Shown piece after piece: positions 1 to 11,994 of a stretch of 64,000 nt of DNA. The stretch is taken from the NCBI GenBank assembly GCA_905221605.1, contig CAJNDS010000280.1, positions 124,001-188,000 of the forward strand, given 5' to 3'. The position numbers were made by a program, and so were the translations under genes. The stretch's first letter is position 1. The number at the start of each line of letters is the position of its first letter. The notes under the pieces are model-generated. The model ran no database searches. It was not told the origin of the DNA and saw only the letters and a program-made list of their open reading frames with translations. Source of the DNA: Symbiodinium natans (lineage: Eukaryota > Sar > Dinophyceae > Suessiales > Symbiodiniaceae).

Positions 1-1860
1 TCTGGTCGCGGGGCGCGTAGGCGCCCAAAGGTGGCTAGTAGGAGGCTGCAGGAACAAACACTCCTTGATGTAGCCAGGGTTCTGATTACTGCACTTCTTC
101 AAAAGCCCAGATTTTGCATGCCCATGGATGTCCGGGCGTGAGACAAGCCCCAGAAGCTCAGTGACAAGCGGGAGCGTAAGGGCTTAGGGGGAGGGTGTTC
201 GGGATGCGGTGGGTGAGACAAATCCAAGATCCCGGCCCCCCGCAGCGCATTGTCGGCCCACAGTGTTGCGTCTAAGAGACTCCCGGAAACCTCGAGGCCC
301 AAACCAAACTTCCACCCCGCAACCGTTTGCGCAGGGATTGGGGGGGGATTTGGGGGGGGATTTGGGGGGGGGGGGGGGGGGACTCACGAACTCGGGTCTT
401 TTTCGGGTTGTTCTGCATCTTGTTCCACTCTTTCGTCCAGCGCAGTTGCAATCTCCAAGCCCATACACCGACAATCCTGCGTCATGGGGGACAGGGCATG
501 CGGCAGCCAGAGCCGCGCTGCAAGTAGTCGAGTGAAGCAAAAGCTCAGGTGTGAGCGGACCTCACGCAGCAAAAAACGAAACCAGTGTCCTACTCTGCTG
601 TGGACATGCGAGGGCGGAAGTAGCGAGCCAAAGCATGGCAGCATTAGATGTAGGCTTTATTTAGAGCTGCATTCACTTGCCTAGCAGGGCTTGGGGCCTT
701 CAAGCTTTTTGGAAGATCAAGAGAACATGGATAAGACAAGGTGGCACAGATTACAATATTACAGATTCACGCACATGCTAAACTGCTAAACTCATCTTGG
801 GACAAGATGCAGGAAGGGCCCAAGCTGAGGGCACAACGAACCAGGGCTATCCATCAGCCTGTCCTTGCCGAGTTCGGTGCTGGATGCGTTGCATGTCTTA
901 AACTTTTTGTCTTGGGCGGGCAAGCATGGAAGTCCAAAGCATTTCTTGCTTGGAGAGCAGTCTGCAGGGAGGTCGACAGCAGCACCCTACAGGCCCTACA
1001 GCAGCTTGGGCTGCCCTGCAACAGAAAGTTACCTAGATGCCCGAGATTGAGGTGCTCCACGGCTGCACCCGTGCAATCGCTGGCAGGCCTTCGTCCATGT
1101 CTTCACCCTCCTCCATTGCGAGCCTGGCCACACCAGAGATTGCAACCGCTGGTGCTTTGATGTCTGGGTTTGAGCTGTGGTTTCTGCAAAACCTGGAAAT
1201 TCAGAACTTGCAGTACAGAGTGAAGTGACACTTTGCTCAAGCCTTCGCACGCGCAATGATACTGCACCCTTGCACCCGCAGACTCAACCGCTGCATCTCA
1301 TTGGCAATTCAGAGTTCGGATGCCTAAGGATGGGCCCCCTGAAGCCCCCCTTCACAGCATAGCTGCCGAGCCCGCAAGACTTGCCAACTCTGACCGGCAC
1401 GCCGACTGCGTCAATGGCAATATTTTTCGGGGGGGGGAGGGGGGCGGGAGCTACTTTTGTGTTCGAAGTTCTTTTGTCCAAGCCCTATGGGCCTAAGGTA
1501 CTGATCTGCACACCATCGGTGCCAGCTTGTGGAGTTCGGATTCTCCATCTGCTCCTGTCAGGTGGCAAGACATATTCTCCGTTCGTGGATTCATGGTGTC
1601 GCTTACCCTGCCTGCTTGGCTTGGAACGGATCCCTGTTCTCGAAGGCCATAAACTTGTTTAATGACCTCGGGCTTGGGGTTCCACTCGGAATGCTGGCTT
1701 GCAGGCGGTCAAATGCATCATGTCTCCTGCACTTCCTGCTGGCCGTGGGCAATGCATCTGTCCCGCTTAGGCGAACATTTTCCACATGCTTTCAAGGTCT
1801 TCTCAGACCGCGCTGACCTCGGCCCCTTGAGTGCTGTACATTCCACGTCGGAGCCGGGTC
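1..1860. other. Mostly non-coding start of window
   Basis: No gene can be assigned here. The stretch holds an 18-base G run at 364-381 preceded by G-rich near-repeats, and a second G run near 1429-1443. On the minus strand at about 1150-1030 one open stretch has coding-like composition (reads DIKAPAVAISGVARLAM and continues with an acidic segment), so it may be an exon of a gene downstream of the Cdc48-N-like gene. I see no recognisable family in it. The other open frames here overlap on both strands and look accidental. Confidence 0.4.
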
Positions 1861-1862
1861 GT

Positions 1863-3150
1863 CTATGAGACCAGGCACTGCTGGTTTCCCTGGTCGCCCC
1901 CAGACGCTGTCGAGGCTGCAGCGGCCTTGGCCTTTGCAGCCGCCTTTCCCTTGGCCTGCGCCCGGGGTGGGGGCTTGAAGTGCTCTTTCAAGGCAACCCC
2001 CTGGCAGGCGAGCTCAGTGTCCTTTCCCACTCCACCACCTTCAGATGGGCGTGTCGAGACAACTTTGAAGCGGAGGTCCCTTACTTGTAGCACGTCCCCT
2101 GTGCGGACGTCTGCCGATCGCTGGGCGAAGTAAGGCCGCACATAGTCCCGAAGCAGGCCTGTCTCATCTAGGGACAGCTTGTTCGGCCGATACTTCTCTG
2201 GCAGGCCATCCTCATAGGGAAGCAACTGCAAGCGTTCGAGCACCTTTCTCTCTATCTCTGGCCCTTCGTAGAAGATCTCGGTGTTGTGACCCACGACTCC
2301 ATAAGAATCCTCCGACGGCACAAGAGATGCACTACATGCACTGATCGGCACTGATGGGACTCACATGCAATCTCCTACGCATTCAGGCGGGTGTCCTCTG
2401 GCTGCACTCCTACGACCTGAAACCTCACAGAGTCATAGGAAAAGTCGAAGCCTTTGGTGAACTCTCCAACTTGCTGCGTCTGGAAGTAGGGCACGATGTG
2501 GTTGTGGTACATGTGGTCGAAGTTGTACTTGAAGGTGTCCTCTTCTCTCGGGCAAACGAACCTTTTCTGCCTACGCCGAACGGGGGTTTTCGGAGTTGAG
2601 GCAACGCCGAGCGGGTCGTCGTTCGAGCAACGAACGCACACCAAGGCACATTGCGAGTGCTATGGCTGCGATGGCCCAAAAGCGCATTTCACGAAAAGCA
2701 TGTGCTCGGGACCGAGGCAGTCACGATTTGGACTCGCGGAATGCACACAGAGGACGAGGCGGGAAGACCTAACGCCCAAAAGCGGCGGAATGAGGCGAGA
2801 GCACGAATGCGCACAGGGCGTGAGCGGAAGCACGACTGCGAAGCCAAAGACTATATGCTTCGCGAAGGGTGTGGCAGAAGCACGATCCAAGGCCCGAAAG
2901 CGCAGCCCACACCACGACTGGCGAAACAGAATTCGCGCGGTGCGGCGAGAGACTGCCAGGGAGGGAGAACGCCTCAAGCACCAACTTACTCGCCACGTGC
3001 AATATCCCTCCCCGTAAGCCCAGGCACAAGAACGCCAACTCGAAGACTCACAACTCCCGAGGGACTCCGCAGAGGGCAATTCACTGAAGCAACAATGATG
3101 ATCCGGTCCTTGTAGGGCAAAACGTGAATCTTCTGAAAGACGCTCAGCAC
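1863..3150 (-). CDS. Repeated Cdc48 N-domain-like module protein (5' incomplete)
   Basis: Three exons join in phase 0: 3150-3109, 2539-2396 and 2309-1863, with GA donors and AG acceptors; the stop codon is at 1863-1865. The first reads VLSVFQKIHVLPYK, the second starts DTFKYNFDHMYHNHIVPYF. This follows the p97/Cdc48 N-terminal pattern (IHxLPxDDT ... YLxPYF ... VxFKVVxxxP ... DTxIxxEG). The pattern occurs twice: VRFQVVGVQPE plus GHNTEIFYEG, then LRDYVRPYFAQ plus LRFKVVSTRP and KDTELACQG. A Lys/Ala-rich tail ends the protein. An upstream stretch at about 3281-3212 (FGAKTEIILADQAVF) may end a third module. No AAA ATPase domain is visible. In p97 this domain binds cofactors and ubiquitin-related adaptors; a similar adaptor role here is inference. 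The true start lies upstream. Confidence 0.75.
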
Positions 3151-3289
3151 CTGCCAGAATCGGCATGCAGAAGCTTGCATGCTTCATTGATGGCCTTTGT
3201 TTGACATCTTAAGCCCCTGCACATAAACACAGCCTGGTCTGCCAGGATGATCTCAGTCTTGGCCCCGAAACGACCACCTTTTGGGGGGT

Positions 3290-4800
3290 CACAAGCGCCA
3301 ACGACCAGCTCGGCACCGGGGCTCTCGACACGCAGGCCTGCAGATGACTATCAGGCTGCTGAAGAGATTGAAGTTCAGACTTAACGTTCAAAATGACATA
3401 AGGAACTTCACTATCGAACTCGCATACTGGGTTTTGAGCGAGCCATGAGAAACTTCCAACAAAATGATTTCGAAGCTTGTTAGGTTCATCGCTGGAGTCG
3501 CTGAGCTGCTCATGTTTGCCCACATCAGCCAGCACGCCGCTACGCTTAGCTAGCGAATGAGAGCACGCAACTTGAACTTTCCACTAATTTATTGAAGCCG
3601 GAGGTGGGACCCTAAACTCCCCAAACCCTGGTCAGTCCCTGGGCCACTGGGGGCAAAGTGCCAGCTTCGGGATCCTCTACAAAACCTCGGCCTGTGTGGA
3701 GATCGTCCTCAAAGTCACGAAGCCTTGTTTGCGCATGAGCGGTGGGGCTGGGCGTCCACAAACCCTGCACGATAAGGTGGTATTTTGTCCGAGGGGCGCA
3801 GACCGAACAGCATCAGCACTGTTCCTCAGCTGCATCTCAGGTGGCGTCTTCGAGCTGCCATGTCCAAACACATCTGGCACAAGGGTCGGAATCAAGTCCA
3901 TCAGTGCTAGGCCTGTCTCAAGATTCACTTGCTCCCAGACTCAACAGACAGGGAACGGCTGGCTTGAGAGGCCATGCACAGTCACGCAGCGCAGCATGCC
4001 ACTTGTTGTTTAAAGCGCCGAAGGCCTCAAACTGTCAAAGCCAAACCTAGGCAGTGTGGGAAGAGGTGTGTTATTTTGGGCTGGTGGTGAGAATTGCTGT
4101 GCTATTCTTGGGCTGCTGCCTTCTTTGAGTTTTATGAGTTGAGTTCTATTTGAGTACAAGTCTGCCAGTTTATAAGGTGCTTCTTTACTGGAGATAACTC
4201 AGGAGACTCCATAGCAACTGGTCCCAGTCCGCGTTAAGCTGCTTGTCTGAAATTAGCTACCCTCTCAGGTTGCTCAGAGCCAAAATGTGAAAACTAAAAG
4301 ATGCGAACAAGCACGTGTAGGACCAACAGCCAAGTGGACGCGGAACTCTGGGAACTCGACTTCGACACTGCTTGCCAGTACAACACAAAAGAAGCAATTC
4401 CGGGTGTTTCCGGGGTGCCGGCGTAAAAATCGAGAAGAAGGAGCCGGCGAATTTGCGTTTGCGCTTGAAGTCCGCGAGCCGGAACCTAGCAGCTCAAAGG
4501 GTTTTATAGGTTCTGCCACCTGCCCAGGTGCCTCACGGCACGCAGGGGATGCAAGATGATGCACGCATTCCCTGCTCATTCCATCGGACGACCTAGCAAC
4601 CGTTTGCCTAATTCCATTGATTCCATTGTGAAGCTCCTGAAGTAGAAAGACCCCAACGCTGCCCAAAGTAAGACTGCCGATGCGTAACTGAAGGTCTCCA
4701 CTGGGCCAGACAGCGAGTGTCCCCGACATTCACAGTCAGAGAGTAACATACCCTACGGTAGCCACCTGCCTAGCTGACCCTCAACAAAAAGGAAAGTGGA
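3290..4800. other. No firmly identified gene
   Basis: This stretch separates the Cdc48-N-like gene from the last recognised exon of the PP2A B'' gene. The 3' exons of the B'' gene, which should encode the region after CQLHDMISP, ought to lie here on the minus strand, but I cannot recognise them. Open frames on both strands have no family signature. A run of short AT-rich sequence near 4080-4200 has no coding look. Confidence 0.4.
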
Positions 4801-4824
4801 GGAAGGAAACTGGGCTCCTTGCTC

Positions 4825-7800
4825 CCCAGCCACTCTAGGAGAAATCATGTCATGCAGTTGGCACCTTGCTTGCGGCATACGTCTGGCAAATCGTTGGCTC
4901 GACGGTGGGTAGGTGATGTGCGGATCCCAAGCCCCACGCAGAACATCACAAAACGCGATGGTTTCGTAGTTCAGGCACCTTGAAGGCCACCCCATGCGCC
5001 CCCTCAATGTGCAAGTCTCAACACGGAACGGTCTTGGCTTCCGGCTCCATGCGCTGCACCTGCTCCTCGTAGAAGAACTTCCTCATGCTGCTCATCGCTT
5101 TCTGAGTACCACTTGAGTTAAAGATGTGTGCTGCTCAGAAGCATTTTCTCGAATGCTGTTTCAGTACAGAATTCAACAGGGCAAAGTCAAAGGTGAGCCC
5201 GCCGAGCATGCATGTTGCAAGCTAGCTGGCACGAATTTGCGAAACAGGCAGTGGTCAGAGCACTATGTCCGCTAAGTACTGGCAGGAACTTCATGGCGAA
5301 GCAATGCAGGATGAGTTGCAACCTTCGACCCAGATTTAAAACAAAAGGAACCCACCACCAGCGCACCACTACCTTTTATTCTGGCATCGTCTCAGTGCGT
5401 CTCTGCCTGCACGTCAGCATGTCTGAAGGGTTGGTCAACGCAGGAGAAAGCGCCCTTCTGCGCCTTAGCCGGACTTAAAGAGAAGTATAGCCACCTGACC
5501 TGAGCACAACGGGATCATGATGCGGCATCAGGACCCGGCTCATCCGACGCTGCTGCTAGATGCCGCTAGCTTGTGGAATCAGGATCTAAGCCCGCTGCCC
5601 AAGTAGAAGTAGATGAAATGCTTCGTCTCATGTGTGACCTCAGAGGCTGATCTGATCAGTCAGGATCTTTGCATGAAACTAACAGACTCTGCCAAACTTT
5701 TCAAGCATCAAACGGCGAAAGTTGCTCAACAGCAAGTTCGAGCTCTGCCACTCTTTATACATCGAACCTCAAGCCCCAGAAAGCTCATCCGCAGATAGTC
5801 TTCATTCCTTGCCATCACCCCACTTACCCTGGGAAGTCAGGATATCTAATGCTCGCAGGGAACGTACGAACCGAAGTTGCGCCCGACCACAGCGTGCCAG
5901 GTCGGATTGTACTTCTTGTCGAACTCCTGAAGCAACCGACTTCCAAACGAACAGCTCTTCAACTGAAGTGGCCGTCCTTCTTGATGAAAGCGGCGATGTC
6001 CTTCTCGATGTTGTACTTTTCAAGGGCCTTGCAAATAGCAGATGGCACAGGAAAACTGGGAACCACACGAAGGGTCTAGCTGCAAAGTCGGCTGTGTTGG
6101 CTCTATCAGCACAGTTTGGCGAGTAGCCGACAAACATGGCTAATGTTGCAGAAGTCTCCCCAAGGTCCTGTGTGGCACAGTCAATGGCGTCCTGTTGCAT
6201 GTCCTCGGCCATGTCAGCGTTCTTGATGACTGCCTTGTCCGAATGCTCCATGCATCTTTGACGCAGATGCCGATCGGTGCTGGTTCATGGTACAGTAAGG
6301 CCTGCGTGTACTCTCTACGCCTGCGTGCATCCACCTTTTTCTACAGCATGCTTTCAGGATCCACTGCGGTCATCCACCTAAAACATCAATCACGGTCTAA
6401 TGGGCTTGGCCTGCTGTACTACACTTGATTGGTTATTAGAGCCGACTCACCCAAAGCAGGCAGCAGGAGTTGAAGGAGGCCTAGGCGCCCTGATCCTGGC
6501 CCTGTTAGGCATTGTCTCATCAAGATGTTGGAAAGTATCCCTGGCCTTGCGGTCCGCCATAGCTTCCCCGCTACACGAGGGCAAAAGGCCAAAGGGTCGC
6601 TGAAGCTGCAAAGCCCAAAGATCACTGACGTCACAAGCTGGGGACGCGCAAGCCGTGCACGGAATGAGGAGCCGAAATCAAAAGTTGCCCTATGACATCA
6701 TCAATCGAATTGGAGGTAAGCATGTGAACACTATGCCTGTGATATTTGCACCGTGCTCATCCTTGTTCAGTGATCCTTGTTTGGCCCGACAGCAAAGCAT
6801 GCTGTGGACCCTGCAGCTCGTAGTCTCGAACCACACCATCTGCCTGGACATGTGTATCCTAAAAATCTCGGCCACTGATACTCGACAACAACTTTGACAA
6901 CAAGCATTCATGGCCTAGCACGCTTCAAGGGCAAGTGAATTACTGCAAAGTCCGAGGCATACAGCATCATGCCGGTCTTGAGCCCGCGTTGGTGGGTTTT
7001 GCACTCACAACATCGGAGGCCCTCAGAGTCTCAGTGTCGAGCATCCAAGTCGAAGATGCTAAACCAGAATTCAATCGATCTGTCCTGAGTCTGTCGTCAC
7101 ACGAAAGGCACACGGACGTCAGCACAGCCAGCACGAACGTGGGCGATGTAGGATGGAGGCCCAAGAGCTAAACCCAATCGTATCAGAATCCCTCCATGGC
7201 CCCGGCAGTTATCTGATCTTGGTCATTCAAGAGGAAATGGATGAAATCCTGCAACATGCTCACGTCTGGCACGACTGATTGACGTTGCGGGCTTAGCAAA
7301 GTGGTTACCATCTTTTGTCTAGGCCTCATAGCCCATCTTGCCTGGAACGGCTGATGTGAACCTAAGTACTGCTTCCAGAGATGCAACCGACAGCTGCCAC
7401 TTCCAATCATGCTGCTAGCAAGCCATTAGCAGGAAGGACCAGACCGCCACGTCACCTCGCTGAAGATTCGGTCGACTGTCCGTCTAGACAGCGCGTGCCT
7501 GGCGTGACCAAGTCGTCTGAAGCTCTTCGTTGTCTGAAAAACGCCATGAGGACCCACAAGCTACGGGCTTTCGTTGTGACGTGCTACTGATACGAAGGCG
7601 ACGTGTCTTGGACAGGCCAGCGGGTCCCGTCATACTTCAGCAGGTCGTCCTTGTCTAGCAGGAAATCGTGGTCCGAGTCCAGCTCCCAGAACGTGCCTCT
7701 GGGGAAGGCATGCCGCAAATTTTCGAGGAAGTCAGCGAGCTGATTGATGCGAATCCTGCTAAGTTCCAAGCAATAGATCACATAGAAGTGCTCATAGCTG

Positions 7801-9897
7801 AAGTAGTCTCGTATCATCTTCATGTCATCATAGTCCTCGCCGTGGCACATCTCGAAGATGGCCAATGTGTCTAATGGCATTTGTCAAATTCCTCCCTACG
7901 GCAGCATACTAGTACGACAGACAAGGCTGAAAAAAAATAACAAGGCTGCTGCTTCGTGACTCTCCCACCTCAAGCTGCTTCCACGTTTCCACGATGGACG
8001 GCTGATATCGCCGCAGATCTGTAGCGCAGACAGCAGAGCCCACACATTCAGGACGTTCAACTAGACGGCAACGACGACTCCTGACTCTGCTACTTGTACT
8101 TGTCATTGTTCTACTTGCTACGAGCATGGTTCTGTACAGGCTCGTGCGGTGAAATACAACCACACTAGGATCCTAACCCTCCTAGTGGAGGATACCTTTT
8201 TTCACCATCATCTTGTGGTCTGTGGACTAAGTTTGGGTTGCGATGAAGGTGGAGGAGGTGTTGTGGTGGCCTCGGTAGATGGATTTCTTGCACAACTGTA
8301 AGATCCGAGCTCTGCAGGTAGATTCGGCCTGTCCCCTTCCTGTCCTCAGTGAGTAGAGCTGCGAGTATGGCTTCAGAGATGACAACAGCTTGCATTGCAG
8401 CCGAAAGATGCAAGAAGACTTCAAGAAATAAGTTGCTGCAGCAGTGGCGTAAATGTAGAAGATTCGGCTGGTGACCTAGATGATTCAGCTCTGAGTGATC
8501 CGACTTTGGTGACGAACCAGCGCCACATCTGAGATCCCGACCGTGTCAGCATATCTATCCTGGAACTCCTGCGGACCACGACATCTGCTGTTTTCCACCC
8601 CTCGCACTGGGATCGTGCATGCTGCGACCTAGCATCTTTTCAGGTTCGCTGAAAATATTTTTGCTTCCACAACGCTATGGCAATGACTCTTTATGGGGCA
8701 TGGAGAAGAAGAACAGAGCACTTTAACAACCACTGTCGAACGGGATGAAGTCACGGCCTGCGTGTCCAGCAGGAAGTCCAACCCTGGATGGGTCATCAAG
8801 ATAGCGTGCAAGAAGATGTCGAAATCCTGTCTATCAGTGTCACCCACTCGCAGTGGCCATTCCAGTTCAAGTTTCAAGCAGTTGGGCCGAGTTTTGGCCA
8901 CACGGACTCGCCAAAGCACGCCGCCTCCTTCTCGATCCAGTCATTGTGGTCCTGCGCCGTGAGTTGGAGTGTTGGAGTGCTTTGGGGAATTCTCGGGGCA
9001 TGGCCTTCTTGACCACTGAGAAGAAGCTCAGGGTCGGATCGTCAGGCTGGATCTTTCGGTTTGCCCAACCAACCACCCTGGCATCGTGGATCTTCTGCGA
9101 GTCAAGAGAAAAGGGGGGAAAGTTGCCGAGCTGAGCAAGTTAAATCCAATCTCTGGACCAAGAAGTCGAGTCAACTTGGCCACCGGACATCATCTCAGTG
9201 ATTGGTACCGGCGTTGGCACCATCATGGCCTTGACGCAGCTCTGCTACTTTTGCTATGTTGGGGCAGGTTCTGCTAGGGGGTGGGGGGGGTGATGTGCAC
9301 CGGCAAAATGGAATTCGTGGCACATGTCGGCGAGTGAAAGCGAATAAAGGCCCGAACATCGCGCTTGGAAATTGCGCTGCGGTCAACGATGTCATAGAAG
9401 GCCTGTGACAGATGCTTCCACCATCTGTTCCAGTAGCATAGAGCCAGCACTTGTGCACATTTAGGAACAAGACATCAGGAACAGCAGAAGTTTGGCAGCA
9501 TGAAGCAAGGTGCCATCAACTACCTGCCTTCATCTTGTGGAAAATAGGGGCCTCATTGCGAAGTGTTACTTACCGTTCAGTGCATCACCACTGCAAGGAG
9601 TTATGCGGTGGCATGGGGTAGCGAAGTCCACAAGATGTTTTTTTTCAGTGACCGGCGGCGAAGTACTTGGACAGTTTGAAGACATCCGTCACAATCTGCT
9701 CGCATTGCTCCCAATTCCTGCGCGTTTGGACATGGTTGGCACTGGCAGCAAATGTGCAGTGCCGCGTTAGCACAACAGGAGCAAACGAGGTCAAGTGAAA
9801 CCTTCCCAAAAGCCGGCAGACTGGCAAGAGCAGCGGTCTTTATCCCATCAGTGATACCCTGCTTCACGAAGATTTCGTGAATCTGGTCTTTGTACTC
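4825..9897 (-). CDS. PP2A regulatory subunit B''-type EF-hand protein, split gene with nested gene
   Basis: Exons found in order: 8826-8758 ([12 protein letters not shown]), 8568-8542 (EFQDRYADT), 8475-8449 (VTSRIFYIY), 8344-about 8300 ([15 protein letters not shown]), about 7850-7772 ([13 protein letters not shown]), 7696-7627 ([13 protein letters not shown]), 7498-7456 ([14 protein letters not shown]), 7341-7325 (KMGYE), 7248-7192 ([12 protein letters not shown]), 7084-7043 ([11 protein letters not shown]), 6843-6811 ([10 protein letters not shown]), 5077-about 5043 ([10 protein letters not shown]), 4978-4940 ([10 protein letters not shown]) and 4864-4825 (CQLHDMISP). This order matches the PPP2R3 family, including both calcium-binding loops (DSDHD, DLDADG). 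The family targets the PP2A catalytic core to substrates. Probable 5' exons lie at 9897-9802, 9717-9650, 9408-9330 and 9060-8995. The last exons are not found. Donors are mostly GC, GA or GT. The LC8 gene lies in the 6810-5078 intron. Confidence 0.85.
5465..6251 (-). CDS. DYNLL: Dynein light chain LC8 (complete, five exons)
   Basis: Five exons, 6251-6168, 6027-5977, 5926-5864, 5638-5599 and 5499-5465, join without phase error into 90 codons, the normal LC8 length. The protein starts [18 protein letters not shown] and keeps the family landmarks [46 protein letters not shown] and the C-terminal [11 protein letters not shown]8 is a dimeric hub that binds short linear motifs in cytoplasmic and axonemal dynein intermediate chains and many other partners. 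Donors are GA, GA, GT and GC; all acceptors are AG. The gene sits wholly inside an intron of the PP2A B'' gene on the same strand. Because it has its own introns it is not a processed retrocopy. Start chosen because it gives the family N-terminus. Confidence 0.96.
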
Positions 9898-9899
9898 CT

Positions 9900-11990
9900 G
9901 GCCCTTGGAGTACAAAGCATGCCGTGTGGTAACCCCACTCCGCCAACGCAGTAGTCTCAACACAAGATGTGCAATGTCTACTCAGCCTACTCCACTCCAC
10001 TTCTGGCCAGTATGGAAAATAACGCAAGCCTGGACACAGCTGTTGGACGATGGTGCACTGTCTGAGCGCCAGGCAAGCTCGGATATTTGATCGCGCTTTG
10101 GCCACCAGAAACGAGGGATGGTCTGAAGCAGATGCAGGAGATGAAGAAGCAGTTTTCAGAGCAGTTTTCTTTCGCTCTATGCTTCTATCACGCAAGATAT
10201 CGGGATGTCAATTCGGATTTAGGCCACATGTAGGCTAACAGCCAGTGTTGAAGAGCTGTGTCTGCTGTCAAGCTGACCAAATCCAGCCTTGGCATTTGTT
10301 GCAATCATCGAATTCTTCACACCTGCCACAGCCATCGCAAACTCACTCGTCACTTGTGATGGAGACTGTTCATCGTACTTGGTTGTGTGATTCTCCGCAC
10401 GTGAAAGGGCTGGACAGCATGCAGTCTCCGACTGTGCCATGTTGCAGGCATGTCTGGGTCACAAGATGCATGAACCCTTCCCGAGGAGTCATTCCATGGC
10501 CAGCAGAAAGGAGAGCAGTGAACTGGTAGGCGCACTGGAAGAGAAATACAACCCAGTGAACATCCGATACGGGCATTGATCTCATCCCTTCATCGCAAAA
10601 AGACCGTCTTTTCAAAACATCTCATTCGCGAAGCTTAGGCATACCCATGATATCTGGCGAGCATCAGCGTCCGCCGCCCTAGGCAGTTTGTTTGATCAGA
10701 CTACACATTGTTTTGTGAGAGGGAAATTCGCACATTCACAGTTTATCGCCTCTTGAAATCTTGAAGGGCCCCTGCATAAGAAGAGGAACCCGTGCAGAGA
10801 CCTGTCAAGCTCAGGACCCACCAACCACCAGCACATGCGCACATCATTATGGCCCTCATCTCATCATCTGACCAGTCCTGACCATCAGACGTACCACACA
10901 GCGGGAATGTTTCAAGATTTTCAAGCTCAAATGCAAACAGCTCTGGGTTACGTGAGCTACAACTTCGCCTTCTGAAAACTCAATTTTCTCGCGGGTCGCA
11001 TCATTGCTCACATCCTTTCCAAAGCCTGACGTTGAAATGTCGTTCTACTCGAAAGGCCTTCGCATTCTCAAATGTTGCGAAGAACTTGTGCTGTTCATGA
11101 CCCAGAAAAATGAGTTAACAAGACTAACAGTGACTAACAGTGACTGACTCAAGCACAAGGCCGAAGGCCTGTCGGCCCACTACCGGGGCTAATCGGATGC
11201 TCCGGCCTCGAGGCATTGAATATGGATAAACTGAGGTTCTGGAAAGAAGGAATGCCTGCTATATAAGGCAAGAACTGCTGGAAACTGCAAAAAAAGGACT
11301 CTGCCGTAGCATGTATCAGTGCCTGCGTGCCTGCGTGCCTGCGTGCCTGCGTGCCTGCATGCATGCCTGCCTGCCTGCCTGCCTGTGCGTGCGTGTCTGC
11401 CTCTGCAGTGCGCGTGCGTGTCAGTGTGAGCTGATGGCAGAGATGCGGAATTGCCACGTGCAGAAACAAAAAGTCCATGCGCATCCTGACTGAAATCCGG
11501 CAGCCATACAATCCAGAGCATGCTTCCGACCTCTTATGCTTCTTCCCACATGACAGCAAAACGATATTCAGGTGGCAGCGGAGGCGACAGCAACTCCGTC
11601 TCCTGCTGGATCAATGCGCGTGTTGGGCTTAGGGCAAGTAGGACGAAATCAAAGGAACAGCGAAGGAGCATGAAGGAGCAGTACAACAGGGACGTCCTTG
11701 TCCTTAGCGCATGTGACAGCAAGCTTGTTCTCTCAGCGTCCGTGGTCAAGGTATTGGTGTTGGTCAATGCCAGACAAGCTGACACAGGTTCAGAAGAACC
11801 ATGTTAAAAGCCTGAAGGCTTGCTCGTGCTGTCAGAGATCTATCTGAAAGGCAAGGCCAGCAGGGCAACTAATTCTGGGCGGTGGTTTAGCTCGCTTACA
11901 TGAACGTCATTTTGACCGCTGCAAGCTCCAAGCATACAACCCCAGTGCCGGCAGTGGCCAATGCCCTTGCTCCCGCATCAAGTTGGCTGT
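9900..11990. other. Possible 5' exons of the B'' gene, then non-coding
   Basis: On the minus strand, coding-like segments occur at about 10535-10440 (contains GHGMTPREGFMHLVTQTC) and about 10400-10300 (contains TKYDEQSPSQVTSEFAMAV). They could be 5' exons of the B'' gene or a separate gene; I recognise no domain. From about 10620 to 11990 I see no gene, only the tetranucleotide-rich repeat annotated separately. Confidence 0.35.
11321..11422. repeat. Microsatellite, GCCT/GCGT-type imperfect tetramers
   Basis: About 100 bases of imperfect tetramers: GCGTGCCT units first, then GCCT units, then GCGT and GTCT variants. Long open frames crossing it translate into low-complexity Cys/Ala/His repeats and are artefacts of the repeat. 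Confidence 0.85.
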
Positions 11991-11994
11991 GATT

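Noticed and set aside
11149-11559. Low-complexity open frames with Ala-Gly-Arg-His repeats
   Set aside because: They are translations of the tetranucleotide microsatellite.
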